Of a stretch of DNA of 64,000 nucleotides, positions 1-9,026 are shown piece after piece. A model generated the notes under the pieces. That model had not been told where the DNA came from, did no database searches, and saw nothing but the letters and a program-made list of their open reading frames with translations. The DNA lies in contig NZ_JAZGLW010000002.1 of NCBI RefSeq assembly GCF_036409155.1, positions 682,001-746,000 of the forward strand, given 5' to 3'. Numbering within the stretch: position 1 is the stretch's first letter; each line of letters starts with the position of its first letter. A program made the translations under genes and the position numbers. This DNA comes from Mycobacterium sp. 050128. Lineage in GTDB: Bacteria > Actinomycetota > Actinomycetes > Mycobacteriales > Mycobacteriaceae.

Positions 1-297
1 ACCGGGCCACTGCCCGAAGCGTCGGATGTAAGACACCCGGACAACGAGAGCGCGGCGGCGCGGGCAGCCGGGCTGGAGATCGTCAATATGCGGCCGGAGC
101 GCCTCCGGCAGGAGTACTTCGACATCGGCGCGGTGGTCTACGTCCTGCGCAAGGTGATCTGGTGGGTGCCGGACTTCACCGTCGAGCGCTACCGCGATCG
201 GCTGCGCGAGCTGCACGAGCGCATCGAATCCGATGGCCCCTTCGTCGCGCATGCGACGCGGGTTCTCGTCGAGGCCCGCAAGCCGGATGTCAGCTGA
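1..297 (+). CDS. Methyltransferase-like protein, C-terminal part (cut by window start)
   Basis: The frame is open from base 1 to the TGA at 295-297, so this is the 3' end of a gene that begins before the window. The visible 98 residues match the C-terminus of the next gene closely: both have a Y/F-F-D-I-G-A-V segment, then L-R-K-x-I-W, V-P-D-F-T-V-E, and the ending T-R-V-L-V-E-A-R-K-P. The two are therefore tandem paralogues. The catalytic N-terminal part is not visible, so the class I SAM-methyltransferase call is borrowed from the downstream copy. The next gene's ATG at 287 overlaps this 3' end, suggesting co-translation. Confidence 0.7.
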   Translation, partial: TGPLPEASDVRHPDNESAAARAAGLEIVNMRPERLRQEYFDIGAVVYVLRKVIWWVPDFTVERYRDRLRELHERIESDGPFVAHATRVLVEARKPDVS

Positions 298-1063
298 GCC
301 CGGGATGCGACGGTCGTTCGACGAGCTGATGGCGGAGGCCGTCGCGGCGCCCCTCGTGGGCTGGGACTTCTCCTGGCTGGATGGCAGGGCCACCGAGGAA
401 CGCCCGTCCTGGGGATACCAGCGGCAGATCAGCGCCCGGCTCGCCGCCGTGTCGGCCGCCCTGGACATCCACACCGGTGGCGGCGAGGTGCTCGTCGGTG
501 TGCCGTCGTTCCCGCCCACGATGGCGGCCACCGAATCATGGCCGCCCAACGCCGCACTGGCCACCCGGCGATTAGGGCCCCGCGGCGTGGTGGTCATCCG
601 GACCAGCGACGAGCCCCCGCTGCCGTTCGCCGCCGAGGCATTTGACCTGGTGACCAGCCGGCATCCAATTGCGGTGTGGTGGAGCGAGATTGCCCGCATG
701 TTGCGGCCCGGTGGCACCTACTTCGCGCAGCACCCCGGCCCGGCGACGGTGTGCGAGCTGGTCGAATTCGTGATGGGGCCGCACCCCGAGTTGGGTGCCC
801 ACCTCGAGCCGGCCGTGCAGCGCGCCGACGCACAGGCCGTCGGGTTGCAGATCGTGGACATCCGCATGGAGACGCTGCGCGCGGAGTTCTTCGACATCGG
901 CGCGGTGATCTACTTCTTGCGCAAGCTGATTTGGACCGTGCCGGACTTCACCGTCGAGCCGTACTACGGGCGACTGCGCGCCCTGCACGACATCATCGAG
1001 GCGGACGGCCGGTTCGTCACGCACCCGACGCGGGTGCTGGTCGAGGCCCGCAAGCCCGGCTGA
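287..1063 (+). CDS. Class I SAM-dependent methyltransferase-like protein
   Basis: A 258-residue protein with a late Rossmann-like core: a D-L-V-T-S-R-H-P segment, then M-L-R-P-G-G-T-Y-F, the usual post-motif loop of class I methyltransferases. The substrate is unknown. I chose the ATG at 287, which overlaps the previous stop by 11 bases; an in-frame ATG at 233 sits deep inside the previous gene and one at 305 is also possible. The classical glycine-rich motif I is poorly preserved (around G-G-G-E-V-L-V-G), so SAM binding is likely rather than proven. It ends flush with the convergent pseudouridine synthase gene. Confidence 0.65.
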   Translation: MSAEPGMRRSFDELMAEAVAAPLVGWDFSWLDGRATEERPSWGYQRQISARLAAVSAALDIHTGGGEVLVGVPSFPPTMAATESWPPNAALATRRLGPRGVVVIRTSDEPPLPFAAEAFDLVTSRHPIAVWWSEIARMLRPGGTYFAQHPGPATVCELVEFVMGPHPELGAHLEPAVQRADAQAVGLQIVDIRMETLRAEFFDIGAVIYFLRKLIWTVPDFTVEPYYGRLRALHDIIEADGRFVTHPTRVLVEARKPG

Positions 1064-1990
1064 TCAGCCCTCGTCGCGCAGCACGCCCAACGCGTGGCGC
1101 AGGTCGGTCGGGTACGGGCTGACGAATTCCACCCACCGCCCGTCGGCCGGATGGGCGAACGCCAGCGACCGGGCATGCAGCCATTGACGTTCCAGGCCAA
1201 GCCTTTTCGCGAGTTTCGGGTCGGCGCCGTAGACGAGGTCGCCGCAGCACGGATGGTGCAACGCGGCGAAATGAACCCGAATCTGGTGGGTGCGACCGGT
1301 TTCCAGGTGCACATCAAGCAGGCTGGCGGCGGCGAACGCTTCGACGGTGTCGTAGTGGGTGACGCTGTGCCGACCGTTCTGGGTGACCGCGAACTTCCAC
1401 TCCCCGCCGCGATGCCGTCCGATCGGCGCGTCGATGGTCCCGCTGGACGGGTCCGGATGTCCTTGCACCAGAGCGTGATAGCGCTTATCGACGGTGCGTT
1501 GCTTGAACGCCCGCTTGAGCAGGGTGTAGGCCCGTTCAGAGATCGCGACCACCATCACCCCGGAGGTCCCCACGTCGAGGCGGTGCACGATGCCCTGCCG
1601 TTCGTGCACACCCGACGTGGTGATCCGGTAGCCCGCGGCGGCCAGGCCGCCGAGCACGGTCGGCCCGCTCCAGCCCACCGAGGCGTGCGCGGCCACCGCC
1701 GCCGGCTTGTCGATGACGACGATGTCGTCGTCGGAGTACAGGATGGCCATGCCCTCGATCTCGACGGGCGTGTTCTCCAGCGGCGCCGGCGCCTCGGGCA
1801 ACCGCACCTCCAGCCAGGCGCCGGGTGTCAGTCGGTCGGACTTGCCCGCCTGTACACCGTCGAGTTCGACGCCGCCGTCCTCGGCGATGGCCGCGACCGC
1901 GCTGCGGGACAGCCCCAACAGGCGCGACAGCCCGGCGTCGACACGCATGCCCGCCAATCCCTCCGGAACGGGCATCGAGCGGTTGGTCAT
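1064..1990 (-). CDS. RluA/RluD-family pseudouridine synthase (Rv1540-like)
   Basis: This 308-residue protein isomerises uridine to pseudouridine in RNA, probably 23S rRNA. An S4-like N-terminal RNA-binding segment (residues about 15-75) precedes the catalytic domain. The RluA-family motif [10 protein letters not shown], with the catalytic aspartate, lies near residue 145, and G-R-T-H-Q-I-R-V-H is present downstream. Length and sequence agree with M. tuberculosis Rv1540 as I remember it. The start was set at the ATG at 1990, which overlaps the lspA stop as ATGA; the longer open frame upstream is the shadow of lspA. It is co-transcribed with and probably translationally coupled to lspA. The exact target uridine is not known. 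Confidence 0.9.
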   Translation of the reverse strand: MTNRSMPVPEGLAGMRVDAGLSRLLGLSRSAVAAIAEDGGVELDGVQAGKSDRLTPGAWLEVRLPEAPAPLENTPVEIEGMAILYSDDDIVVIDKPAAVAAHASVGWSGPTVLGGLAAAGYRITTSGVHERQGIVHRLDVGTSGVMVVAISERAYTLLKRAFKQRTVDKRYHALVQGHPDPSSGTIDAPIGRHRGGEWKFAVTQNGRHSVTHYDTVEAFAAASLLDVHLETGRTHQIRVHFAALHHPCCGDLVYGADPKLAKRLGLERQWLHARSLAFAHPADGRWVEFVSPYPTDLRHALGVLRDEG

Positions 1991-2589
1991 TTGGTCGGGT
2001 CGGGCTTGCGACGACCTACCGAGTCGAAATCGAAGCCGAACACCGAGAGCACGACGAGCAGGATCGCGCCGCCGACCACGGCCGGGTCCGCGACGTTGAA
2101 CACCGGCCACCAGCCGATCGACAAGAAATCCACGACATGGCCCCGAAGCGGTCCCGGCGCGCGAAAGAAGCGATCGACCAGGTTGCCGGTGGCGCCACCG
2201 AGAATCATGCCCAGGCCCACCGCCCACCACGGCGATACCAGCCGCCGGCCCATCCAGAAGATGCCGAGCACCACACCGGTGGCGATCAGCGTCAGCATCC
2301 AGGTGTAGCCGGTCGCCATCGAGAACGCGGCCCCGGAGTTGCGCACCAACGTCCAGGTCACCGTGTCGCCGATGATCGACACCGGCTGCCCAGGCGGCAG
2401 CAGTCGGACGGCGAGCACCTTGGTCACGACGTCGAGCGCGAGCACGACGGCCGCGACCGACAGCAGCAGCCGCAGCCGCCTCGGAGCGGACCGCGGCGTA
2501 CCGGCTTCGGGTTCTGCCACTTCCCCGGACGTTTCGGCCTCCCCCGCGGACGTCACCGGCTCGGCCGATCCTGTTGGTTCTTCAGGCAC
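1987..2589 (-). CDS. lspA: Lipoprotein signal peptidase (signal peptidase II)
   Basis: This 200-residue inner-membrane aspartyl protease cleaves signal peptides from diacylglyceryl-modified prolipoproteins. A charged N-terminal tail rich in Glu and Ala (about 35 residues) precedes four hydrophobic segments. The conserved blocks [17 protein letters not shown] and F-N-V-A-D-P carry the two catalytic aspartates. Like the M. tuberculosis protein it has the extended N-terminus. The GTG start at 2589 (V-P-E-E-P-T) follows the conserved mycobacterial N-terminus; the much longer open frame upstream is antisense to ansA and was discarded. The stop overlaps the pseudouridine synthase start. Confidence 0.95.
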   Translation of the reverse strand: MPEEPTGSAEPVTSAGEAETSGEVAEPEAGTPRSAPRRLRLLLSVAAVVLALDVVTKVLAVRLLPPGQPVSIIGDTVTWTLVRNSGAAFSMATGYTWMLTLIATGVVLGIFWMGRRLVSPWWAVGLGMILGGATGNLVDRFFRAPGPLRGHVVDFLSIGWWPVFNVADPAVVGGAILLVVLSVFGFDFDSVGRRKPDPTK

Positions 2590-2606
2590 CTCCCCATCAT
2601 CCCCTA

Positions 2607-2627
2607 GCACCCGGCTCGGTCGGGTGC
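2607..2627. promoter_or_regulatory. Inverted repeat between divergent lspA and ansA
   Basis: The arms GCACCCG and CGGGTGC form a 7-bp perfect inverted repeat with a 7-base loop in the 75-bp gap between the divergent lspA (GTG 2589) and ansA (ATG 2665) starts. The position fits an operator or a 5' hairpin of either transcript. Nothing further supports a specific regulator. Confidence 0.3.
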
Positions 2628-2664
2628 GGCCTCGCCGCCCCGGCGCGTGCGGAATGATTCGGCT

Positions 2665-3591
2665 ATGGGCCGCATCACCGTCATCGCCACCGGCGGCACG
2701 ATCTCGACCAGCACCGGCGCCGACGGCGTGCGCCGTCCCAGCCGCAGCGGATCCGACCTCACCGCCGGTCTCGACGTCGACGTCGTCGACCTGATGGCAG
2801 TGGACAGCTCGGAGCTGACGACGCCCGACTGGGACCGGATCGCCGATGCGGTGCGGGTCGCGGTCGCCGACGGCGCCCAGGGCGTGGTCGTCGCGCACGG
2901 CACCGACACCATGGAGGAGAGCGCGCTGTGGCTCGACCTCACCTATGCCGGCAGCCCGCCGGTCGTCCTGACCGGCGCGATGCGCAGCGCCGACGCCCCG
3001 GACTCCGACGGGCCCGCCAACCTGCGCGACGCGGTGGCGGTCGCGGCCAGCCCGGCCGCGCGGGGTCTCGGTGTGCTGGTGTCGTTCGCCGGGCGGGTGC
3101 TGCAACCGCTGGGCATGCACAAGGTGGCCACCCAGGACCTGAGCGGCTTCGCCGGCGAGCTGGTCGCCGCGACGCCGGGCGGCCTGCCACGCTACGGCGC
3201 CAAAATCCGCCCCTACCTCGGTGAGCTGCGGGCGGCCGACGCGCCGCGGGTCGACATCGTCGCGGCCTACCTGGGCAGCGACTCGGTGGCGCTGGATGCC
3301 TTCGTGGCCGCGGGAGCGCGGGGCGTCGTGCTCGAGGCGCTGGGGTCGGGCAATGCCGGGGCCGCGGTGGTCGACGGCGTGCGCCGGCACTGCGCCAACG
3401 GGATCGTCGTCGGGGTGTCCACCCGGGTGCCCGGCGGCGGGGTCAGCGCGGGCTACGGCCCCGGCCACGAACTGGTCGAAGCCGGTGCCGTGATGGTGCC
3501 GCGGTTGCGGCCGCCGCAGGCCAGGGTGCTGCTGATGGCCGCGCTGGCCGCACAGTCACCGGTCGGCGACGTCATCGCCCGCTGGGGCTGA
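2665..3591 (+). CDS. ansA: L-asparaginase
   Basis: This 308-residue enzyme hydrolyses L-asparagine to aspartate and ammonia. Both type I/II asparaginase signatures are visible: I-A-T-G-G-T-I-S near the N-terminus with the nucleophilic Thr, and [11 protein letters not shown] near residue 80 with the second Thr-Asp pair and, downstream, the catalytic Lys region (around L-T-G-A-M-R-S). The ATG at 2665 gives the usual short N-terminus M-G-R-I-T-V; an upstream GTG in frame at 2647 is less likely. It is divergent from lspA and its last 36 bases overlap the 3' end of the convergent dinX. The order matches the M. tuberculosis Rv1537-Rv1540 neighbourhood. Confidence 0.93.
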   Translation: MGRITVIATGGTISTSTGADGVRRPSRSGSDLTAGLDVDVVDLMAVDSSELTTPDWDRIADAVRVAVADGAQGVVVAHGTDTMEESALWLDLTYAGSPPVVLTGAMRSADAPDSDGPANLRDAVAVAASPAARGLGVLVSFAGRVLQPLGMHKVATQDLSGFAGELVAATPGGLPRYGAKIRPYLGELRAADAPRVDIVAAYLGSDSVALDAFVAAGARGVVLEALGSGNAGAAVVDGVRRHCANGIVVGVSTRVPGGGVSAGYGPGHELVEAGAVMVPRLRPPQARVLLMAALAAQSPVGDVIARWG

Positions 3592-4980
3592 GGCCCCGGC
3601 GGCGTCCCCGGTGCGCAGCTCGCCCAGATAGTCACGCCAGTCCAGCGAATCGATCGGGTTGGCGCCGGCGAGATCGGCGGTGTCGGCGGGGAATGTCCGG
3701 GCCTGACCCGGCCCGCTGCTTCGGGTTTCGAACCGCACGGTGACGACGCCGTGGCCGGCGCCCTGCACCCAGCCGTGCCCGAGTTCGCGGTGCTCGACGT
3801 CGAGGCCCACCCGCCACGGCGAGGCCTCGGGGGCCGCCGCGAACATGGCGTCGGTCGCGGTCTCGGTTGTCGTTTGCAAGGAGTGCGGCGCCTCCGGTCC
3901 GGGCGCCGCGAGCTCGAGGTCCGGGAACAGCGACTCCTGGCGCACGTCGCTCAACCCCGAAAACCCAACGCCGAGTAGCCGAATCGGCCCGATCTCGCGC
4001 GGATCGAGCAGCAGCCGCCGGGCCAGCGCGACCAGCGCGGCGGCCTCCGTCGTCGCATACGGCAAGGTCGCGGAGCGGGTCAGCGTGCTCATGTCGGACT
4101 TCTTCAGCTTCACCGTGACGGTGCGGGCGCCACGGCCGTCGCGCAGCAGGCGCTGATGCGCATGCTCGGCGATCGGAGCGATCGCCTCGTGCAACTGCTC
4201 GAGGCTGGTCAGGTCGACGGCGAAGGTGGATTCGGCGCTGATCTGCTTGGCCTCGGCGCGCTCGGCGACGGGGCGATCGTCGATGCCGCGGGCCAGCCGG
4301 TGCAGCGCCAGGCCGACCGTCGCGCCCAGGATGTTGGCGACCTCGGCTTCGGTCAGCGCGGCCAGCTGCCCGATCGTCTCGATGCCGAGCCGATTCAACT
4401 TCTCCTCGGCGACCGGGCCGATTCCCCACAGCCGCCGCACCGGCAACCCGTCGAGCAGCAACCGTTCCTCGGCGCGCCGGACCACCCGAATGCCGTCGGG
4501 TTTGGCCAGCCCGGAGGCGATCTTGGCGATTTGCTTGCCCGAGCCGGCGCCCACCGAGGCGATCAACCCGGTCTCGTCGCGCACCCGTCGTCGCAACCCC
4601 TCGCAGAACTCCTCGACGTCCTGCGCGGACGCCCCGGCGAGCTGCGGCGGCTCCCCGAAAGCCTCGTCGAAGGACAGCTGCTCGACGACCGGCACCACGG
4701 CGCGCACCACGTCGAACACCCGCCGGCTGGCGACCCCGTACACCACGCCGCGCGGCGGCAGCACCACCGCGGTCACACCGATCATCCGGCGGGCCTGGTG
4801 CATCGGCATGGCCGACCGCGCCCCGAACACCCGCGCCTCGTAACTCGCCCCGGCCACCACTCCCCGGCCGCCCAGCCCGCCGACCAGCACCGGCCGACCT
4901 CGCAGCGTCGGCCGGGTGAGCTGCTCGACGGAGGCGAAGAACGCGTCCATGTCCAGGTGCAGGACCCAACGCGACTCCAT
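3556..4980 (-). CDS. dinX: Y-family DNA polymerase IV-like (DinX)
   Basis: This 474-residue translesion polymerase has the palm carboxylates in [12 protein letters not shown] near the N-terminus and in the Q-L-S-F-D-E-A-F motif near residue 105. These are followed by the helix-hairpin-helix region ([12 protein letters not shown]) and the little finger (V-K-L-K-K-S-D-M). The C-terminal tail extends beyond a minimal DinB, as in mycobacterial DinX. The ATG at 4980 gives the M-E-S-R-W-V-L-H start; the longer open frame upstream runs into the divergent methyltransferase. Its 3' end overlaps ansA. In M. tuberculosis dinX sits next to ileS, whereas here about 4 kb separate them. Confidence 0.95.
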   Translation of the reverse strand: MESRWVLHLDMDAFFASVEQLTRPTLRGRPVLVGGLGGRGVVAGASYEARVFGARSAMPMHQARRMIGVTAVVLPPRGVVYGVASRRVFDVVRAVVPVVEQLSFDEAFGEPPQLAGASAQDVEEFCEGLRRRVRDETGLIASVGAGSGKQIAKIASGLAKPDGIRVVRRAEERLLLDGLPVRRLWGIGPVAEEKLNRLGIETIGQLAALTEAEVANILGATVGLALHRLARGIDDRPVAERAEAKQISAESTFAVDLTSLEQLHEAIAPIAEHAHQRLLRDGRGARTVTVKLKKSDMSTLTRSATLPYATTEAAALVALARRLLLDPREIGPIRLLGVGFSGLSDVRQESLFPDLELAAPGPEAPHSLQTTTETATDAMFAAAPEASPWRVGLDVEHRELGHGWVQGAGHGVVTVRFETRSSGPGQARTFPADTADLAGANPIDSLDWRDYLGELRTGDAAGASAPAGDDVADR

Positions 4981-5020
4981 CCGACAAATGCTATTGCGCT
5001 GCTGGGCTAACGTTTTCCAC

Positions 5021-5593
5021 ATGGCCATGAACCTCGCGCACCGACGGATCTGCAGCTCGGACCGCTGGGCCAAAGCAGTCGAAGACGATCTGCTGCCCTG
5101 GGCGCTGGCCGACGTCGATCTGGGCGACAACACCCTCGAGATCGGGCCCGGCTACGGCGCCATCCTGCGGGTGCTGGTCGACAGGACGCCGAAGCTCACC
5201 TCGGTGGAGATCGACACCCCGATGGCGCAGCGACTGCAGCGCCTCTACGGCGACCGGGCGCGAATCATCAACGGCGACGCCACCAATACCGGGTTGCCGG
5301 CCGACGAGTTCAGCTCGGTGGTGTCGTTCACGATGCTGCACCACGTCCCGACGGTCGATCTGCAGGATCGGTTGTTCGCCGAGGCTTTCCGGGTGCTGCG
5401 CCCCGGCGGTGTTTTCGCCGGCAGCGACAGCGTGAATTCGCTGCGGTTCCGGATCCTGCATTTCCGCGACACCTGCAACACCGTCTCGCCGGACACCCTG
5501 CCGGATCGCTTGCGCGCGGCGGGATTCGGCGACGTCGAGGTCGAGGTGCGCGGCGGCCGGCTGCGCTGGCGAGCGGTAAAGCTAACCGGCTAG
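5021..5593 (+). CDS. Class I SAM-dependent methyltransferase, small
   Basis: A 190-residue single-domain methyltransferase. SAM motif I is [11 protein letters not shown], the acidic motif II is S-V-E-I-D, and the post-core motifs are F-T-M-L-H-H-V-P and [12 protein letters not shown]. The N-terminus [11 protein letters not shown] resembles small phospholipid/ubiquinone-type methyltransferases, but the substrate is unknown. ATGs at 5021 and 5027 are both possible starts. It begins 40 bp from the divergent dinX and is the first gene of a block inserted between dinX and ileS. Its 3' end overlaps the convergent epimerase by 12 bases. Confidence 0.85.
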   Translation: MAMNLAHRRICSSDRWAKAVEDDLLPWALADVDLGDNTLEIGPGYGAILRVLVDRTPKLTSVEIDTPMAQRLQRLYGDRARIINGDATNTGLPADEFSSVVSFTMLHHVPTVDLQDRLFAEAFRVLRPGGVFAGSDSVNSLRFRILHFRDTCNTVSPDTLPDRLRAAGFGDVEVEVRGGRLRWRAVKLTG

Positions 5594-6553
5594 CTCTTGC
5601 GGCTGGGCTTTCGCCCACTCGATGTAGCGGTCGATGCCTTCCCAGATGCCGACCTTGGGTGCAAACCCGATGCTTTGTGCCAAGGCGATGCTGGCGGGGA
5701 ACCGACTCACCTCGCCCGGCCGCGCGGGTCCGTTGACCACTCGGGTGTCGAATTTCGCGGCGATGTATTCGGCGATGTCGCGCACCCGGGTATTCGTGCC
5801 GCTGGCGAAGTTGATCGCGCGGCCCTTGAGATCTGGGGTGTCGAGCACCAGTAGGTAGGCGTCCACCGCATCGCTGACGTGGAGGTAGTCCCGGGTCGCG
5901 GAGCCGTCGCCGAAGACGGTGAGTTCTTCACCGGCGATGGCGCGGCGCACCAGGATCGGAATCAGCGCACCGAAGGCTCCACTTTTCTGTCGCTCACCAA
6001 AGATGTTGAACGGACGAACAATCGCGATGTCCATGCCGTACGAGCGGAAGTACGAGTAACACAGCCGGTCGGCGGCGGCCTTCGACGCGGCGTATGGGCT
6101 GTTGGGTCTCGGTTCGGCCGTTTCGTCGAGCAGCGCATCCGGCGCGAGGCTGTGACCGTCTCCGTACACCTCACAGGTCGACGCGAAGATGACTCGCGAC
6201 CCGTACTCGCGTGCGGCCTCGAGAATGTGGTGCGTGCCCATCACATTGGTCTCGAGAAAGCTTCTCGGATCGTCAAGTGACTTGTCCACGTTGATATTCG
6301 CCGCCAGGTGGAAAATGACGTCGTGGTCGCGCGCCGTCTTGCTGACCAACTCCCGATCGGTCACGGAGCCGAATACGACGTCCGCCGATTCGTTCATCTG
6401 GAAACTACGCAGATTTCCCTTGGCGGCAACGGACAAGGTGTTGAGGACGGTCACGTGGTGTCCCGTGGCGAGCAAGGCCTCGCACAGATGGCTGCCCTGG
6501 AAGCCCGCCCCGCCAGTTACGAGAATTCGCACTACTTTCCGCTCTCCCGTCAT
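5582..6553 (-). CDS. NAD-dependent epimerase/dehydratase (extended SDR)
   Basis: A 323-residue nucleotide-sugar SDR. The Rossmann motif G-G-A-G-F-Q-G-S is at the N-terminus, H-L-A-A-N near residue 80, the catalytic S-T-C-E-V-Y-G and Y-A-A-S-K (YxxxK) motifs near 125-160, and the nucleotide-sugar segment R-P-F-N-I-F-G-E-R at 185. This is the UDP-glucose 4-epimerase / dTDP-glucose 4,6-dehydratase type; the exact reaction cannot be told from sequence. The open frame extends to 6715, but the extra residues look unlike SDRs. The ATG at 6553 (M-T-G-E-R-K) or the GTG at 6532, preceded by GGGAGAG, are the likely starts. It diverges from the unknown gene at 6703. Confidence 0.88.
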   Translation of the reverse strand: MTGERKVVRILVTGGAGFQGSHLCEALLATGHHVTVLNTLSVAAKGNLRSFQMNESADVVFGSVTDRELVSKTARDHDVIFHLAANINVDKSLDDPRSFLETNVMGTHHILEAAREYGSRVIFASTCEVYGDGHSLAPDALLDETAEPRPNSPYAASKAAADRLCYSYFRSYGMDIAIVRPFNIFGERQKSGAFGALIPILVRRAIAGEELTVFGDGSATRDYLHVSDAVDAYLLVLDTPDLKGRAINFASGTNTRVRDIAEYIAAKFDTRVVNGPARPGEVSRFPASIALAQSIGFAPKVGIWEGIDRYIEWAKAQPQELAG

Positions 6554-6702
6554 ATGCGTGTTGTGGCGCATCCTAGCCACTGCATCGGCCGAATTTGTCG
6601 CTAATGCAAATTCGGTGAAGTGCGCGGTGGGTGCCCGTATTGGCGGTACGTTGTGAATCGCCCCACGAGCGCCCAGCTTTCGAAGGAACAGGGAAACGTC
6701 AC

Positions 6703-7722
6703 GTGTGTTCGTCACATGCCGGGTCGGCCGCGATCGACACCTGGGAACTCGAGCGGCAGGTCGCGTCGTGGTCGGCCCACCCCGCGCTGGCGGAGCTCGT
6801 CGCGGTGTTCGGCGGTACCATCCCCGACGGACTGAGCCTGAGCGACCGGCTGGCGTTCCTCGACGAGTTCAGCGACGCGTGGGACTACCGGGGCCGGGCC
6901 CGCGCAGCCGCCGCGGAACGGCTCAGCAGCCAGGACGCCGCGGGCGCGGCCCGGTGGCTGATCCCTCGATTGCCGCTGGCCGCCTCGCGGCAAGAGAGGA
7001 TCGAGGCGGCGACGGCCGCGTTGGGCGTGACGGGCGAAACCAAGCCTGAGGGAACGGATTTCGATCACATCCTGGTGATCGGCGGGGCGCGATACACCAA
7101 CCTGCTGCGCGCCCGCTATGCGCGTGAGATCGCCACCGGTCGGCGCATCGGCCACGTGGTGCTGGCCGCCGCGTCCCGGCCCGTGCTGGACTCCGAGCAG
7201 GACGCGATCGACGCGTGTGCGCCGGGTGCCCGCACCGAATTCGAGTTGATGACCTTCGGCGCGGCCGACGCGTTCGAGCTCGACACCCGCGAGCTGATGG
7301 AGCACGTGCGCGGGCGGGTCGGTAAGGCGCAGGGCGACGAGACGGTGTGGCGCTTCGCACCGGAGACCAACGAGCTCGGCGTGCCGATCACGCTGCTCGA
7401 GACGCCATCGCCGGACCCCGACCGTCGCCGGGCGAACTCGTCGGACACCTACACCTTCGCCGCTCGGACGGTAGGCATGCGCGGCTCGTCATGTCTGATG
7501 GTGACCGGCCAACCGGTGGGCTACTACCTGCACTTCGAGGCGCTGCGATCGTTGGCGGTGCCGTTCGGGATACGGGTGGAATCAGCGAGTTTCGGCGTCG
7601 AGCGCTACAACCGGCTCGGCGAAAAAGACGAGCAGCATCCTGCCAAGGTGCTGCAGGAGGTCCGCTCGGCGATTCGGTCCGCGCGCGGGCTGCTGGAAGA
7701 TCTCGAACAGCTCACCCGGTGA
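6703..7722 (+). CDS. Conserved hypothetical protein, possibly DUF218/YdcF-like
   Basis: A 339-residue soluble protein that I do not recognise with certainty. The middle segment [14 protein letters not shown] near residue 125 and the later [13 protein letters not shown] block recall the nucleotide-like Rossmann core of DUF218 (SanA/YdcF) proteins, but the match is weak. There is no signal peptide or membrane segment. A GTG start at 6703 was chosen because the region upstream is promoter-like and overlaps the divergent epimerase leader; the longer open frame begins at 6631. It lies in the block between dinX and ileS and overlaps its convergent neighbour by 11 bases. Confidence 0.7.
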   Translation: MCSSHAGSAAIDTWELERQVASWSAHPALAELVAVFGGTIPDGLSLSDRLAFLDEFSDAWDYRGRARAAAAERLSSQDAAGAARWLIPRLPLAASRQERIEAATAALGVTGETKPEGTDFDHILVIGGARYTNLLRARYAREIATGRRIGHVVLAAASRPVLDSEQDAIDACAPGARTEFELMTFGAADAFELDTRELMEHVRGRVGKAQGDETVWRFAPETNELGVPITLLETPSPDPDRRRANSSDTYTFAARTVGMRGSSCLMVTGQPVGYYLHFEALRSLAVPFGIRVESASFGVERYNRLGEKDEQHPAKVLQEVRSAIRSARGLLEDLEQLTR

Positions 7723-8944
7723 TGGTGCACGGCGAGGACGCCGGGAAGGTCCCCGACACCGGTCGCGGGCGCCCCGCCGGAGGCCACGGTTGCAGCCCCA
7801 GGTTGGCCAGATAACGCACCGGACTGGTGTGCTCGCCGTCGATGCGAACCTCGAAATGCAAGAAGCCGTCCCGGGATTGGGTTTCCGGGCCGAGGGCGCC
7901 GATTCGTGCTCCCGCGGCCACCCGGTCGTCGACCGCGATCCGGCTCTCGTCGCCGGGACGGAACACGTAGACGGTGTCGAGGCCGCGGCACGAGACGGTC
8001 ACCGACCGAAGCCCACCGGGGTCGAGATCGCGTACGGCCGAGACGGTTCCCGACGTCACCGCGTGGATCGGCGTCCCGGGATCCGCGGCGAAGTCGACGC
8101 CGGGATGAAACGTCGCGGCCCGGCGCCCGTAGCCGGAACCGAGCGCCAGGCTGCCGCGATCGATGGGTAGACGGGTGCCCGGCTCGGCCGGGTCGAAGTC
8201 GCCGCGCACCCGGCGCTGGTAGTCGGCCTTGAGCAGGTCGATCTCCTCGTAGGCGTAGCCGAACAGCAGGGCACGGTCGTAGGGCACGCCGTAGTTCATC
8301 TCGGAGTCCGGATCGATCTTGCGGTAGTGCTCGACCTTGCCGATCCGTTCGGCCAGGGTTGCCCATCCGGTGTGGTGCAAGCGGATCTCGTTCACCAGTC
8401 CGATGCGGCCGTGCTCGGTGATATTGGCGGGCCAGTGCGGATTGTGGATCACCCGGGTTCCGGCCCGCAGCCCGGGGCGCCACCGCCAGAACGGCCCGCG
8501 CACCGATTCCGCCGTTCCCATCACGGGGATCATGTCCGGATAATCCGGGTCGTTCCAGGCCGGGATCATCGGGCACATCAGCGCCGCGACGTCGTCCGGC
8601 GTGCCCGCCAACACCTCGCGGACGTCGACGTCCGCCTCGACGATCTGATCGGAGTCGATCATCACGATCCAGTCCGGGCGGCAGAAATCGGCCATCCGGT
8701 ACAGCAGTTCCAGCCCGGGCGGTTCGGGGATCAGCCACGGCGTTCGTGGCAGGTCGGAGCGGGCCCGCACCAGGTTGGTCACCGCGGGGTGCCGGCGCAG
8801 GATCTCCGCACTGTCGTCGGTGCTGCGGTCGTCGATCGCGTAGATGTCGTCGCACCAACCGGCCAGCCCGTCCAGGACCCGGGGCAAGACGTCGGCACCG
8901 TTGTGCACCCGGAACACACCCAGAATCCGCAACGACGCCTCCAT
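7712..8944 (-). CDS. Glycosyltransferase family 2 fused to an M23 (lysostaphin-like) domain
   Basis: A 410-residue two-domain protein. Residues 1 to about 260 are a GT-A-like transferase: [12 protein letters not shown] at the N-terminus, I-D-D-R-S-T-D-D near 38, and a DxD-type motif M-I-D-S-D-Q near 95. Residues from about 270 look like an M23/LytM fold: H-P-G-V-D-F-A (the HxxxD zinc pair), then [12 protein letters not shown], and the final strand F-L-H-F-E-V-R. In active M23 enzymes that strand reads H-x-H; the first His, the catalytic one in LytM, is Phe here, so hydrolysis is doubtful. No signal peptide is seen. Its role is unknown. The ATG at 8944 starts the family N-terminus. Confidence 0.8.
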   Translation of the reverse strand: MEASLRILGVFRVHNGADVLPRVLDGLAGWCDDIYAIDDRSTDDSAEILRRHPAVTNLVRARSDLPRTPWLIPEPPGLELLYRMADFCRPDWIVMIDSDQIVEADVDVREVLAGTPDDVAALMCPMIPAWNDPDYPDMIPVMGTAESVRGPFWRWRPGLRAGTRVIHNPHWPANITEHGRIGLVNEIRLHHTGWATLAERIGKVEHYRKIDPDSEMNYGVPYDRALLFGYAYEEIDLLKADYQRRVRGDFDPAEPGTRLPIDRGSLALGSGYGRRAATFHPGVDFAADPGTPIHAVTSGTVSAVRDLDPGGLRSVTVSCRGLDTVYVFRPGDESRIAVDDRVAAGARIGALGPETQSRDGFLHFEVRIDGEHTSPVRYLANLGLQPWPPAGRPRPVSGTFPASSPCTITG

Positions 8945-9026
8945 CTGATGGTTTCCGTAACCGGACGCTACCCGAATCGCGCGCCGTCAACAGGCGGCGT
9001 GCCACGCCACCCCGGCACGTCCGCGG

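Noticed and set aside
1094..2308. A 404-codon plus-strand frame over the pseudouridine synthase and lspA genes
   Set aside because: The minus-strand genes are clearly homologous to known families with coupled starts; the plus frame is their complement shadow.
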